DNA of 64,000 nucleotides from Coenobita brevimanus (lineage: Eukaryota; Arthropoda; Malacostraca; Decapoda; Coenobitidae): contig CM064732.1 of the NCBI GenBank assembly GCA_032717465.1, positions 28,253,156-28,317,155 of the forward strand, in the 5' to 3' direction. Position numbers and translations under genes: made by a program. Position 1 is the stretch's first letter. Each line of letters starts with the position of its first letter. The notes under the pieces are model-generated. The model saw nothing but the letters and a program-made list of their open reading frames with translations. It searched no databases and was not told the origin of the DNA. Positions 1 to 13,578 of the stretch are shown here, piece after piece.

Positions 1-245
1 CCCCACTTTTCCTCACTCCCCCTCCTCTCTTCATTCCGGGTGAAACCAATACTCTCTTTCCTCCGTTCTTCGTTTCCTCCTAACCCCTTACAACTTCTCT
101 TCCTTCTTTCTCTTCCTCCACACACACTCCCACCTTACAAAGAAAAAAAAAAAACGTAAAATGTATCCCAGCCTCACTAACGTCAGAACCAAACTTAAAA
201 TTCTCGACAAAACTTCCCGTCAAAAAGTAAGGTCTCAGCCGTTAT

Positions 246-296
<51 letters not shown>

Positions 297-409
297 ACAT
301 CTTGCTCTCATCTCGTGACCTTTCAGGTTTTGACAGAGACGGGACCAAATTTCTCGATCTTAGGTTTATTTCATGACGTTTTCTCTTTAAAAAAAAAAAA
401 AAAAAATGT
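1..409. other. Non-coding spacer with GA microsatellite
   Basis: The first 170 bases are pyrimidine-rich and then A-rich. A perfect (GA)n tract lies at about 248-288 and an A-run at 390-406. No coding or RNA feature is seen. The A-run directly abuts the 5'-truncated end of LINE A1, so it may have been the insertion target. Confidence 0.7.
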
Positions 410-1241
410 AGAAGTGACAGCGGAAGGAAATCTAAAAGTGTGAAGGATGTAAGTGGTAGATTATTACCCCATGGGAATCAGTAAGGACCAGATGGAAAGA
501 ATATTTTGAAAGCCTGATGAACAGGAAAAGAGAGAGAAGAGAGGCTGTAAACATGACTGGTTTAAGGGGGTGCAGAGAAGGAATGAAGTTTCAGGAAACT
601 CGACACCTACACAGGTGAAGAACCCTGTGAAGCTGCTGAAAAATGTGTGAAAGCAGCTGGGGTTGATGCAGTGTATTCAGAAATTATTAAGTCTAGTGGT
701 AAGAGCAGAATGAAATGCTTGTTGGAGATATGTAAGAATGCATAGATGAGTGAAACTGTGCCAGTAGAGTGGAAAAAGGTTGTGTTTATACCCCTGTACA
801 AAAATAAAGGTGAGCAAAGTGAGTGCAAGAATTATCGTGGCATAAGCTTGAGTGTTGTAGGGAAGGTATATGGAGGAATTATTATAGAGAAAGTTAGAGA
901 GATATCAGAGGCCCTAGTGAGTGATGAACAGGGTGGCTTTAGGAGTGACAGAGATGTGTGGATCAAATATTTGCAGTGAGGCAGATAGTAGAGATGACTT
1001 GTGAAAAGGACTAAAAGGTGTTTATGGTATGTATTGATCTGGAAAAAGCATATGACAAAGTAGACAGAGAAGGACTGTGGAAGATTTTGCGCATGTACGG
1101 TGTAGATGGTAAGCTGCCAGGTGCCGTAAAGAGTTTTCACGATGGTAGTGAGGCATCTGTAAGGGTTAATGGGCATCTAAGTGAATGGTTCACAATCAGT
1201 GTGGACTTGCAACAAGGTTGTGTGATGTACCCATGATTGTT

Positions 1242-1313
<72 letters not shown>

Positions 1314-2190
1314 TGATGGAGAAAGGGGTGACCTTGGTAATGAATAGCGATGGATAGAATATTCAAATTTTTTGTATGTTGATGATGCAGTGCTACTTGC
1401 AAATACTGGACAAGAACTTGGTAGACTAGTGCAGAGTTTTGCTGGTGTCTACGAGCACTGTGCCTTGAGAGTAAATGTAGAAGAGAGTAAAGTGATGGTA
1501 ACAGAGAGAGAAGGTGACTCCTATTATTATGCTACAGTGAATGGAGAGCGACTGATATTGGTGAGAGAGTTCAAAAACCTGGGTACAGAGATGGAAAAGA
1601 GAGAAAAATGTGCAATTGAAGTGGAAAGTAGAGTGACATAAGGAAGGAAAGTAGCTGGTGCTACGAAGGCCATGATAAGAAACAGAGGCTTCAGTGTTGC
1701 AGCTGTGCGAGGCTTGTATGAAGGAGTGTTAGTGCCCACTTTTACATATGGATGTGTGACTATGGTGTGGCATGAAATTGAAAAGTCAAGAGTGAGAGCA
1801 GTGGAGATGAGACTGCTAAGTGTGGAGTACTGAGAGTGGATAGGATAAAAAAAAATGTGATTCATGAAAGATGCAGAGTGAGGAAGTCTGTGGACACCAG
1901 AACTGAAGAGAGTGTACTGAGATGATATATTCATAAGTGGAGAATAGATAACAATAGAGTTGTGAAAATGTTATATCTGAACGAATATGAAGGAGGGAGG
2001 AGGTGAGTTAGGTCAATGATAAGGTGGAGGGATATGGTGGATGAGTGTGTGAAAATGAGAGAAATGGAAGTTGGTGAGGCTAGGGAACTGACAAGATATT
2101 GAGCTGGCTGGGTGAATTGCATGAGAAGAAGAGCATGATCAGCAATTTGGCACCCTTTTTAACATAACAACGTTAGGATTGACTCTATTA
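410..2190 (+). mobile_element. LINE A1: decayed, 5'-truncated RTE-like non-LTR retrotransposon
   Basis: Three disconnected frames (746-979, 1018-1236, 1372-1641) carry reverse-transcriptase blocks in the right order. These are a fingers block with the words NYRGISL and DEQGGF, a palm block with DLEKAYDKVDREGLW (first catalytic Asp), and YVDDAVLLA (catalytic YxDD). The sequence parallels LINE A2 (12464-15886, minus strand), for example LGRLVQSFA in both. Endonuclease sequence is absent, so the copy is 5'-truncated. Stops and frameshifts separate the blocks, and a 68-bp (TA)n tract sits between the QGCVM block and the YVDD block. The 3' end resembles A2 up to the word CCCTTTTTAAC near 2150. The copy is dead; the clade (RTE-like) is inferred from motif style. 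Confidence 0.85.
1244..1311. repeat. (TA)n microsatellite inside LINE A1 RT
   Basis: Perfect TA repeat. In LINE A2 the same place encodes LFNIYMDG and contains a natural ATATATAT run, so the tract looks like an in-place expansion with loss of about 30 neighbouring bases. Confidence 0.95.
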
Positions 2191-2480
2191 CATACATTTA
2201 TGTGAACCCCAAGACTCCCAATGACGCGATTCACAGTCTATGGGTGTTTCCTAGTAAACGCACATTGACTCGAATCGAGTGACAAAGCAGAAAAAAATTC
2301 GCCAAAAATTAAATTTTCGGCCGATTTGTGTCAAATTTTGGAGAATTCTAGCAGGCCAGTCTCTCGTCCACAGTAAATACTTGGCAACACTGTGACTGCT
2401 CTGATGGGACAATGCACATCAGAAATCCTCAGTATCTCACGACCAGTTGGGCTGATGGATATCGCTGCATCAGTCATCCC
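2191..2480. other. Unrecognised AT-rich spacer
   Basis: No long frame, RNA or repeat is recognised between LINE A1 and the TTAA-flanked element. Confidence 0.5.
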
Positions 2481-3016
2481 TTAACTCCTTAAGACCACAA
2501 TTGTTTCAGGCAGGGTACCTCCCACAACCGCAATTCGGGGGTGTTTTGGCGACTTTCATGAAGGGCAAATTGACTGTGTTCTGGCTAAAGAGGAAGAATT
2601 TACATACCTGACAACGCAATCCATACCCCCTTAGGCATAATGGTTGCCACAGAATCGTGCATCAAAGGTAAAAAAAAGTTTGTTATAGTTACCCTCGAAA
2701 ACAATTGAAAACATGAAAATTTTGATAACTACCTATTTATCTTATTGAAACAGGTCATTTCAAAGTGTTTTGTCACACCAACCATGAAAACAGGTGCATA
2801 TAGGTGTGGGGAGATTACTAGACTGTGGGGAGATAAAGTAGACTGTGGAGAGTAGGCCTATAGGTACGGGGGTTGGAAAAAAAACAGCTTTTCGCATGAA
2901 AAGAAAGCACTTCATTGTGTTCTGTAACATCTACCATGAAAACAGGTGTGTATGTAGGTGTGGGGAGATAAATAGTAGGCCTACAAGGCTTTGGTGGTAC
3001 TTGGGGAGAAAAATTT

Positions 3017-3515
3017 TGGCAACAACCAAATTCTCTTGTGGAAACCCTCCATTTCAATGGGATTTGTCATACCAGCCATAAAATCAGGTGTGTATGTAGG
3101 TGTGGGGAGATAAAACAGGTATGGGGAGTAGCCCTTCAAGGCCTCATTGTCATTCCAAAACTAACATAGATGCATATAAATGTTTATAACCATCAAGGAC
3201 ATCAAAATAAAGTTGAATAATGCTATAAATGCATGAATAAGAAAGGAAAGCAATAATTTGTTTCCGATTTCTCTTTTTGCTGTCCCAACTTCTCGTTACA
3301 CATTTACTGCACCATTACAATCATCACATTATCATTACACTTCATCACACTTATCATTAAAGTATCGGCAACAACCAAATTCTCTTGTGGAAACTCTCCA
3401 TTTCATTGGAATTTATCACACCAGCCATGAAAACAGGTGTGTTTGTATGTGTGGGGAGATGAAACAGGTGCGGGGAGTAGCCCTACAAGGCCTCATAGTC
3501 TTTCAAAAACTAACA
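3017..3515 (+). repeat. Two copies of a ~150-bp unit
   Basis: Both copies begin GGCAACAACCAAATTCTC and run through AACAGGTGTG and GTGTGGGGAGAT to a shared AGGCCTCAT word. The copies are about 350 bp apart. Partial copies containing AACAGGTG and GTGGGGAGAT occur upstream at about 2786-2820 and 2938-2970. Confidence 0.75.
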
Positions 3516-3748
3516 CAGACAGACACTACTCAGAGGTGCTAATCTAGGCAGGTAGGGAGAATGAAAAAAAATTAATAATAATAATAATAAGATGAGTCGT
3601 ATGTGGTACAACATACAGCATTCTCCAACTACATACGTACAAAAACTGGTAGGTACGAATGAGAAAATTAATGAACAGAGTGGGATGTAAAAATTTGGGA
3701 AGAAGTAGAAATAATATGAAACAGGTACGAACATCAGGCCTTACACTC

Positions 3749-3990
3749 GGGGGCCTGATGGGGGTTGGAAGGGTAGTGAGGGACAAGGAGGGAGAGATGG
3801 GGTGAGGTTTGGGTGGGGGACGAGGCTAGCAGGGAGGGAGGGGCAAGAGAGGGTGAGAAGAGATGCAGGTTGTTGTGGGAGGAGAGATGCAGTTGCATGG
3901 AGGGGTGGGAGAGTGATGGGGGACAAGGATGGCATGAGGGAGTGGAGTAGAGGGTGGCATGGAGGTGGCCGAGAGGGGGGTGTCCCCCCA
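3749..3990 (+). repeat. G-rich low-complexity stretch
   Basis: The plus strand is almost free of C and contains many GGG runs. It has G-quadruplex potential. Overlapping open frames here in both strands are composition artefacts. Confidence 0.6.
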
Positions 3991-4186
3991 CTGCCCGGGT
4001 TGGTCCGATCCCCCCTCACGCCACATCAGGGGCAAGTTCTCATTGCCCTGAAACCATGGACGTCATAATCGGGGTGGAGCAAGCACTCTGCAGATTTTTA
4101 CAGGCTGCGTTCAATTGATGTGATTAGGCATTTTGGCATAAAACTCAAATTGCATCAATTGATGCGATTAGGACTTAAGGGGTTAA

Positions 4187-4826
4187 ACTCCTCAATTTTC
4201 CCCCCTCCCACCTAAGGCAGAAGCCATGATTGAAATATTGTGATTGTCTAGTGTTTTTGACTATACTGTGAAGTGATTGTGTCTATGGAACATAGATATA
4301 TTGTCTGTAAAGCACTGGATCCCAATATAAGCCATTAGGCCTAGAGGGAGGAGTCAGGTTTGCTATAACGGGGTTTGCCACTCTGCTTCACCTTACCCGT
4401 AAATGATGTGAGTATTTTACCTACCGTATATAGTGAAGCCAATACTTATATTGTGTGAAATATATAGTGCCTGGATTAGTGAAATGATTGACCTACCTTA
4501 GCAGGCATTATGTACGCCATAGAGATACGCCGTAGTCGCTAAGGGAACAGGCGGTCATGTACGCCATAGAGTCAGAAAGGGAATAATAAAGAAGGCTAGG
4601 ATGGAATCATTGTGACAGTATTTTATATTGCATATGATTTAGTGTGAAATATACTTATAAAATAGTGCAGCGAGTGTCCATGGAGAAATATTGCGTACAT
4701 TGACTGACAGCGCAAACCTAGCCCAAGGATCAGAGACAACAAATGTGCCACACAACCAAAGACTTCAGTGAAAAGGTATTGTGTGAATCTCAGACGGTGG
4801 TATGATGTATATGGTTTACTGTTTTT
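4187..4826. other. Unrecognised spacer
   Basis: No repeat family, splice-supported exon or RNA is recognised. A T-run at 4824-4839 marks the approximate start of LINE E2. Confidence 0.5.
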
Positions 4827-6777
4827 TTTTTTTTTTTCCTGGAATATTTATTACTCCCTTAACCGAGGGCCATTTGAGTGTTCCTCTCGCATTACCGAGG
4901 TTATTCTCTTGGCCATGGAAGTATACATTCTTTTCTCTTGTCCTCTGTCTAATGCTAAAAAAAAAAAAAGTTAACACACGCTCATCCTAATGTTGTCCAC
5001 AACAAGGAGAAGGCCTACAAAAGGTGTCAGAGGTAACTGACCCCTGAATCTCATCTCTTTTACATGTTTCTACACGGAATCATGCTATGTCTGATCATTT
5101 CTCTGCTAATAATAATTTCATGCCTTCTATATGCTCTGAACTCTCCAACTCAAATTCTTCTTACTCTGTCTGGCACCTCTGTAAAACCTTTGTAACAACT
5201 TTACTTTATCATCCCTCCTTCCTCTTTTCCACTGTGATGGCTCTGTAGCTGTTTCATCTACTGATACACCAGATCTCTTTGCGCAGAGTTTCTCCTTCAA
5301 TTCCGCCTTAGATGATTCCAGTGCTGTTCCTCCATCATTGCCCCTCTCTGACTTCCTCATGGCTGACATTAAAATTTCTTCAGATGGTGGTTTTCTGCCA
5401 CTACTGGCCTCAACAGTAAAAAGGCATATGGGACTATTAGGATTCCTCCTGCTGTCCTCATGGACTGTGCAACATGCTTACACCATGCCTAGGTAAACTC
5501 ATTTGCCATCGTTTGTCAGCTTGTACCTTTTCTTCTTGCTGGAAGTTTGCTTACTTTCAGTCTGTCCCAAAGAATGATGATCATTCCCAGCCTGCCAGCA
5601 TTCGCCCAGATGCTTTAACGTCCTGTTTTTCAACAGTTTTTAAATCTGTTTTTAACAAAATAAATTTAAAGCACCTTTCCTATTTTGACCCTTCTTCTGT
5701 TGGTCATTACCAGTGCCGTCAGGGATGGTCCACTGGCGATTATCTCACTTTCTTTTCAGACACTTGGTCATCCTCCTTTCGGGACTTTGGCAAAAGCTTT
5801 GCCATTGCACTTGACACCTCAAATGCCTTTGAGCGAGTCTGGCATAAATGTTTAATTACGAAACTACCCTCTTACGGTTTCTATCCTTCTATTTGTGCTT
5901 GACCTCTAGCTTCCTTTCTGGTCATTCTATAGCTGCTGTTGTAGACGGCCACCATTCTTCTCCTATAGCTATCAATAATGGTGTTCCTCAGGGCTCCGTC
6001 TTATCATTAACGTCTCTTCCTTCTTTTCATTAATGACCTTCATAGATGTACAGCTAACCTTATCCACTCATACACTGATGACTCCACCCTTAACCTTTAC
6101 ATCCACTTCTTGCAACGTCCATCTCAGCAGTTACTTCAACAGACAAGGGTTAAGGCTATGGCACACCTAATGCCTGACTTAGCTTATATTTCAGATTGGA
6201 GTAAAAGTAATCTTATTGTTTTCAATGCATCATAAACTCAGTTCTTAAATCCTTCGACCCATCAAGCTTTTCTGCAGGAGTGTGCTTTAATTTTTAAAAA
6301 TATCCAGTTCAAGCCTGCATCAACCTTGCACGTACTTGGGGATTCATTCTCTTGTGATTTAATTTGGAAAGATCATATGACCTCTCTTGTAAAATCTGCT
6401 TCCAAGAAATAAGTTGTGTTATGCCGACTCTGTGCTTTCGTTACCCCTGCATAGTTGTTGACTTTATACATGGGTTTTATTCACTTCTGTAAAGAGTAAA
6501 ACTCTCATGTGTGGGGAGGCTCCCCACATGCAGCTCTTCTCAGCAAGGTGGCGTCAAAGGGTTTCATCTTATTAATTCTCTTCCTCTTACTGGCTTCCTT
6601 CAACATGTTTCTTTGCAGCACTGTTGCAATTTTATTTCTTTTCTGTCGCGACTTCAGTGGTCACTATTCCTTTGATCCTTGTGCTAGCATCCTTCCGCCA
6701 CTACAGTGGATATGTAACTCCCTTCTAGCAGCAAACTCTCATCCCTTATTTGTCTAGCTCTCTAAAGCAAGAGTTAA

Positions 6778-6779
<2 letters not shown>
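4827..6779 (+). mobile_element. LINE E2: decayed, 5'-truncated Jockey/CR1-like retrotransposon
   Basis: The sequence follows LINE E1 (from about 45050 on) throughout. Frames at 5474-5902 and 5848-6033 encode RT blocks with TFSSCWKFA, DVWRGF-like palm residues (LDTSNAFERVWHK) and NNGVPQGSV. The later part matches E1 up to the words for LAANSHP and SSLKQELT, after which a (TA)n tract replaces the C-terminus. Many substitutions, frameshifts and an A-run at 4958-4970 show a much older copy than E1. The endonuclease region is missing. Confidence 0.85.

Positions 6780-6811
<32 letters not shown>
6780..6811. repeat. (TA)n microsatellite at truncated end of LINE E2
   Basis: Perfect TA repeat that interrupts LINE E2 where E1 continues into its C-terminal coding sequence. 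Confidence 0.95.
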
Positions 6812-6813
<2 letters not shown>

Positions 6814-8984
6814 CGGCCCGTGTCTGTTGTTTCACCTCTCGTTATCTTCTTAAATCATATACTGTAGATACTGTTCTCGCACACTTTTCTCGGTCATGCA
6901 GTAAAAATTGATCGTCCAAAAAAAAAAAATGTGGAATCTTATATAATTACCTCCATAGATTCAAGGATGTAATCTCAACATTATTCTAGGCAAAGTCAAA
7001 CGAATTTTTAGTTTAGGAAATAATTATGGAGGTGGATGGTTACCCTTTTCACTGGTGTAAAGAAATCGTCTGGTCACAACCAAAAGTTATAAAATAGCTT
7101 TATCGTACTAAACAAAAATAGAAAACCGGGCAGCCTGCTTAGATACTTTAACTTGCATTTCTAATTATAAGGTACCAAACTTAGAAAAACTCTGCAATTA
7201 CCACCGTCACTACAATGAAACTTGATAGGGCTCTCATACTAACATCACACAATTTTTTTCGGCTAATTAGAGAATATTTGCACTGGATGTCTAGAGTAAT
7301 TTCATTAATATTCATTGAAACTTGGAGAGATGATCTGTATACCTCTAGAGGTCTCCTTCGATGCATCAAATTGGCTTTCAGTAGCCTAATGCAGGAATTA
7401 TGAATTCATTGTACTAAATAGTTTAATGAAAATTCTTGCATGAAAAGGTTGTGTTGGAGGCACAATGTCGCGCCAGTGGAGGCAGGCAAGCAGGCAACCC
7501 TGCAAGCCTGTGGTAGTCAGGACATAAACGTACCAGTGGAATCTGGGTATGAAAGATGTGGATCAGACCATACTCAGAAGTGTTGTCTCAGCAACTGTAT
7601 GCTGCCCACTGGGGTTTTTGACATTATGTCTGTCTGTTTATCACTCTGATTATCTATATGTATAATTATCTGCCTATTTATCTATCAAACCACCTATCAG
7701 TTTGATTGCCTCTCTGTCTGTCTCTATCAGTCAATCTATCTATCGATCTGTCTCTCTATCTACTGTATAATCTGACTTTTAATTCAAATGAAGGTGGACA
7801 CTGCCAAATCGCCTTAACTCCATCTGTTCCAGCTGCGAGTGATGGAGATTTGTTAACCACTTCAGGGTTATGACGTATGTTACATTATATTCTCCATACC
7901 ACGAGGCATAGGAGATACATTTTGTTGTGACGAAATCAGAAATATTTGAGGCAGTCTCTTCAGTACGATGATATCCTTAGCCCTGTTGGAACCCAGCGTC
8001 ACCAATGAGTGATAGCGTGCTGATTTTAAAGAAATATCGAGAGTCAAACCTGTCGTGAAGCCCGTAGGTACTTTATCAGCTTCAGGTCAATATGCAGGCA
8101 CACGAAGGCCAATTCGCTAAGTATCTACCCCACAAAATACATTACGCATTCTAGAAAACTAACCATTAGAGAGAGAGAGAGAGAGAGAATTTCCCTCTGC
8201 GACATGCTAGAGACACGCAATCCAAAGATGGCTCATTTCATTGGTAGAAACGACAGACGATTTTCTTCAACAACGTGGAGGCCTCTGATGGTGAAAAGGT
8301 TAAGCTGCTACCTTCTTCCAACAAACTCGTCGTTTGCAAGTACACAGTCCCAGACAAAATTTCCCTTAAAATTTCACCTCATTCCTTTCACTATTCTCTG
8401 CTGTCAAACCAGAGAGAGAGGCTTGGCACATTTCTATATTCACACAAGATTCTATTACATATAAAGCGTCAGGAAGAAGAGATACGAATATGTCAAAAGT
8501 TAAATTAGACGCAGTGGAACGGCTTGCGATTTTTTTTTTCCTGATCTAACTTTCTGGAATTCATTAATTCATCTATTTGATAAAAGAGCTCTCATGTTTT
8601 AATGTTTCTCTTTTTCCACCTAAGAACACCACTATACTGTAGTTCGCTCATGTTAATATTGTGTTTGTTAATGGCATAATGCAGCTCTTTTTCATTGGTT
8701 AGTTGCAAGCCAGTGCTACTGAAGTACACAACGCATACCACCGCCGGAACAGTGCAAGTGACTCCAGTAGAAAAGAAAGACGGTAGTGAATGGATGAAAA
8801 GACGAATCTAACAGAAGCTAGCTTAAAAACAGAAAAAAAAATGTATAAAGATTCATGTAAAGAAGCACACCACTTATTTAGGCAGGCTACCAACAGTGTC
8901 CTCTCCGTGGTCAATATCATCTGCTGTGGAGAGCAGGACATCAGGTTGTTCTGGAGGGCCACTGAACAGCACTGTCGTTACGCC
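6812..8984. other. Unrecognised spacer
   Basis: About 2.2 kb without recognised coding sequence. It contains a degenerate TCTA/TCTG-type run around 7630-7770 and a short (GA)n at 8168-8188. A TTAA-anchored word (TTAACCACTTCAGG) starts at 7853. Confidence 0.5.
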
Positions 8985-9185
8985 ACACCTCGTTATTTCG
9001 CTGTCAACCATTTTCACCGCTGAAACTCGTTATCCCGCTGTCTCCCATCTTCACCACCATACTCTGTTACCTTGCTGTCTCCCACCTGCACCACCATACC
9101 CTGTTACCTTGCTGTCTCTCACTTCTGTTTCTGTATCTGGTCATCACCACACCTGGTTACCTGGTTGCCTTTCATCTTCATTTCC
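8985..9185 (+). repeat. Degenerate ~37-bp minisatellite
   Basis: Four to five imperfect units contain CTCGTTATCCCGCTGTC, CTGTTACCTTGCTGTCTC or similar, followed by CACCACCATA. Unit starts are near 8988, 9024, 9061, 9098 and 9151. Confidence 0.7.
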
Positions 9186-10055
9186 TTGTCTGAACACCAC
9201 GACATTTCGTAGGTTTTATGCTTCATTACCTAGCTGCAGCTCATCTTAATTTATGTGTCTAATCATCTTGTTATCTATCGCAGCTCGCATCCTATCACCT
9301 ACATCGCCATATCTAGTCATCTCTGTAACTCAGCTTCATTTTTGTTTTAGAGTAATTTAAATCCACGAAGTCTTCCGTTCCCCAGCCTAGAATTTATCTC
9401 GCGTAACACTCTACCTCTTCAGCAAATACGGACCTTGGTGTTCTCGTCCCTTTTCCCACTACGATGACGTAACCACACCACGACCAGTTAAGTACTTTTC
9501 AGACAAGGACGAACCACAAGCAGCGAGTCAAGGAGGAACATGCAAAGCAATAAAATAAAGGATATGAAGCAAAGTGGTCGAAGCGGGAGGATCTCTTAAT
9601 TCCGTTTATAGCGTGGACAGTTCGTCTATCTATTGAATGATGTATCCTCTGGCGGACTGCCTCGATAAAACAACCTCCAGGAAATTATGTCCCTGCTCAG
9701 AAACGACTCCTCTTCCAGGGACACACAACTCACAATAGTGCATATGACCTACAAAAGGGTTGACGCATAATGTCTTTGATGGGATACCAGGGGAAATTTG
9801 ATATCACGCGTTTTGCACAGATGAAGCGAACCCTGCTGAGAAACAGGAAACCTTCGTTCTGAACTAGCTATATGCGGCAAGCTTCTGGTATTTTTGTTAT
9901 GTTTTTTTCACTCACTCTATGAGGAACAACCAGGTTTCCGGTGACTTTCATGGAAAGTGGATGAATGCCTGGCTCGTTTCACTGGGCATGCTGTTCATAG
10001 AAGGAGGAGGAGGAAATGGAGGGGAGAGGTGGAGCTTATTCGAGATGAAAAATAA

Positions 10056-10097
<42 letters not shown>

Positions 10098-10457
10098 GAT
10101 TTAGGGATTGACAGAAAGGTGCTAATGGCTTCCTTCCCAAGGGACTTTCACAGCTATGTGTTCTGCCGATTACCTGCCAAGGAAGACGGTAGATAAAAAT
10201 GGAGAGGTGGTTGTGGAACAGGGAATGGGTGAGATGGGTGAGGAAGTGGGAACAATTGAGAAACAAGGCGGGTTTAGAGAGGAGTTGATGGGAGGTGAGG
10301 AATAAAAGTTGGATGAGGTTGTGGGGACGGGTGGACATGTGGGGATTGGTGGAAATGAGTGGAGATGTAGAGGTTGGTGAGGATTTCGGGATGCAAGGAT
10401 TTGGAGATATAAACTGGAATTTTTTAGACGCAAATAATTTAGAGTGCTGTTAAATTA

Positions 10458-10508
<51 letters not shown>

Positions 10509-10540
10509 GTATTATATATACTATATACATACATACAAAG
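9186..10540. other. Unrecognised spacer with GA and CT tracts
   Basis: No gene is recognised. (GA)n lies at 10058-10094 and (CT)n at 10462-10506. The stretch 10190-10390 is purine-rich on the plus strand. Confidence 0.5.

Positions 10541-11824
<1,284 letters not shown>

Positions 11825-11889
<65 letters not shown>
11825..11889. repeat. (TA)n at palindrome centre
   Basis: A perfect TA tract between the 5' ends of two head-to-head S1 copies. Confidence 0.95.
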
Positions 11890-11892
<3 letters not shown>

Positions 11893-12390
11893 GGTAGGTG
11901 GGGGCGCTCACCATCCACTCACTCGATGTAGTGCTGCTCTCGGGTGTCTGCCCTTTCCTCTCCATCCTTCATTCCTTCCTTTCTCTTCTGTCTTTCTTTC
12001 CTTCATTCTTTCCTTGTCCCTCTGCCTACGGGTGACTTTACATTCCCTCTTCTGTCTTTCTTTCCTTCAATCTTTCCTCTTCCTTCAGCCTGTGGGTGAC
12101 TCTACACTGAGTGACAAGCCAAATGATTTCCTGTACACCAGGAAACCATTTACTACGCTGGGTGGTAACCATATAACCAGATTTCGGCGTCTGGTGGTTT
12201 TAGTGGGTATTTATTGCACTCCAATCGGATTGAGCCGGTGAAGGTTTATATCCAAGAGGTGGTTGGGGTTGATTGCTCATGTAATACCACTCAGGGATGA
12301 GTGAGGCTGGTCACTCATTTTAAATGTCGGTACCAATTGCCTAGCCCCGGGCTCCTACGCTCCTCATGGGGCAGTGTAGGATTGGATGAT

Positions 12391-12392
<2 letters not shown>
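11890..12392 (+). mobile_element. S1 SINE, full-length copy (right arm of palindrome)
   Basis: Same family and length as the left arm, in plus orientation. The A-box carries one extra T (TGGTTTTAGTGG). A B-box-like word GGTTTATATCC follows at about 12245. The copy ends GGATTGGATGATGG at the next TA tract. Confidence 0.85.

Positions 12393-12464
<72 letters not shown>
12393..12464. repeat. (TA)n shared by S1 (plus) and LINE A2 (minus) 3' ends
   Basis: A perfect TA tract. The left neighbour ends GATGATGG on the plus strand and the right neighbour ends CCGGATGA on the minus strand. Confidence 0.95.
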
Positions 12465-12466
<2 letters not shown>

Positions 12467-13224
12467 TCCGGACCTCCTTTCACACCCTAGGGCAGGGTGA
12501 GGAATAGCAATGTCCAGACAGCTCAAATTTGCCCAGTCCAAATGGGCCACGCTTCCATTCACTCATCACTCAGGCATCCGGAATCCTGGCTCTAGCCTCC
12601 CATAAACAAGTCCGATTGAGTCAATACGGACACTGCCACGTTAAAAAGGGATGCAAAATCCCTGACCATGCACTTCTTCTCACAATATTCATCCAGCAGC
12701 TCGATGTCTTGTCAGTTCCCTAGCCTCACCGACTTCCAAACCTCTCTTCCTCACACTCCCATTCACCATTATCTCTCCACCTTATCCTTGGCCTACCTCG
12801 CCTCCTTCCTCTTTCAAATTCGCTCAGATACACCTCTTCCACCACTCTATTGTTGCCCATTCTCTCCACGTGACCATATTGTCTCAGTACACTCTCTTCG
12901 ATTCTGGTGTCCACCGACTTCCTCACTCCATATCTTTCAGGAATCACATTATTTCGTATCCTATCCACACTCTATACTCGTCATACATTCCTCAGCAGTC
13001 CCATCTCCACTGCTCTTACTCTTGTTTTTTCATTTTCATGCTACACCATAGTCTCACATTCGTATGTTAAAGTTGGAAGTAACACTCCTTCATGTAACCC
13101 TCGTGCAGCTGCAACACTCAATCCTCTGTTCTTATCAAGGCCTTCATTGCACGAGCTACTTTTCTCCCTAGTGTCACTGTACTTTCAAGTTCTGCACATT
13201 ATCCTCTCTTTTCTTTCACTGTAC

Positions 13225-13578
13225 CTAGGTATTAGAATTCTTCATCAACTCCAGTCTCTCTCCATTCACTGTAACATCACATTGGGAATCACCTTCTCTT
13301 TGAATAACCATCACTTTACTCTTTTCCACACTTACTCTCAAGGCACGATGCTCACAGACATCAGCAAAACTTTGCACTAGCCTACCAAGTTCTTGTTCGG
13401 TACTTGTAAGCAATAATGCATCATCAGCATACAACAAATCTGAAACATTCCATCCATCACCATTCATTACCAACGCCATCCCTCTCTCCATTACTCGTGT
13501 TTTTACTTCTCTCATCACCCCATCCATATATATATTGAATAACCATGGGGACATCACACAACCTTGTCGCACACCCAT
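13225..13578 (-). pseudogene. LINE A2 reverse-transcriptase palm fragment
   Basis: This is an open stretch of 117 codons. It begins at the QGCVMSP block that precedes the catalytic loop and keeps YADDALLLTSTEQELG with both catalytic Asp residues. ALRVSVEKSKVMV, the typical region after the loop, follows. Fingers and the first Asp block upstream (13580-14040) are present but frameshifted. LINE A1 retains the same residues around its microsatellite. Confidence 0.8.

Larger units (their letters stand above)
2485..4182. mobile_element. Candidate piggyBac-like non-autonomous element, TTAA-flanked
   Basis: TTAA at 2481-2484 is followed by CTCCTTAAGACC. At the far side GGACTTAAGGGG (4171-4182) is followed by TTAA (4183-4186). 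The ends are inverted repeats matching at 10 of 12 positions, and TTAA duplication is the hallmark of the piggyBac superfamily. No transposase frame is visible in the 1698 bp. Inside are two copies of a roughly 150-bp unit (3017-3170 and 3366-3515) with shorter relatives near 2745-3000, and a G-rich stretch at 3749-3990. The ends are AT-rich and short, so chance is possible. Confidence 0.45.
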
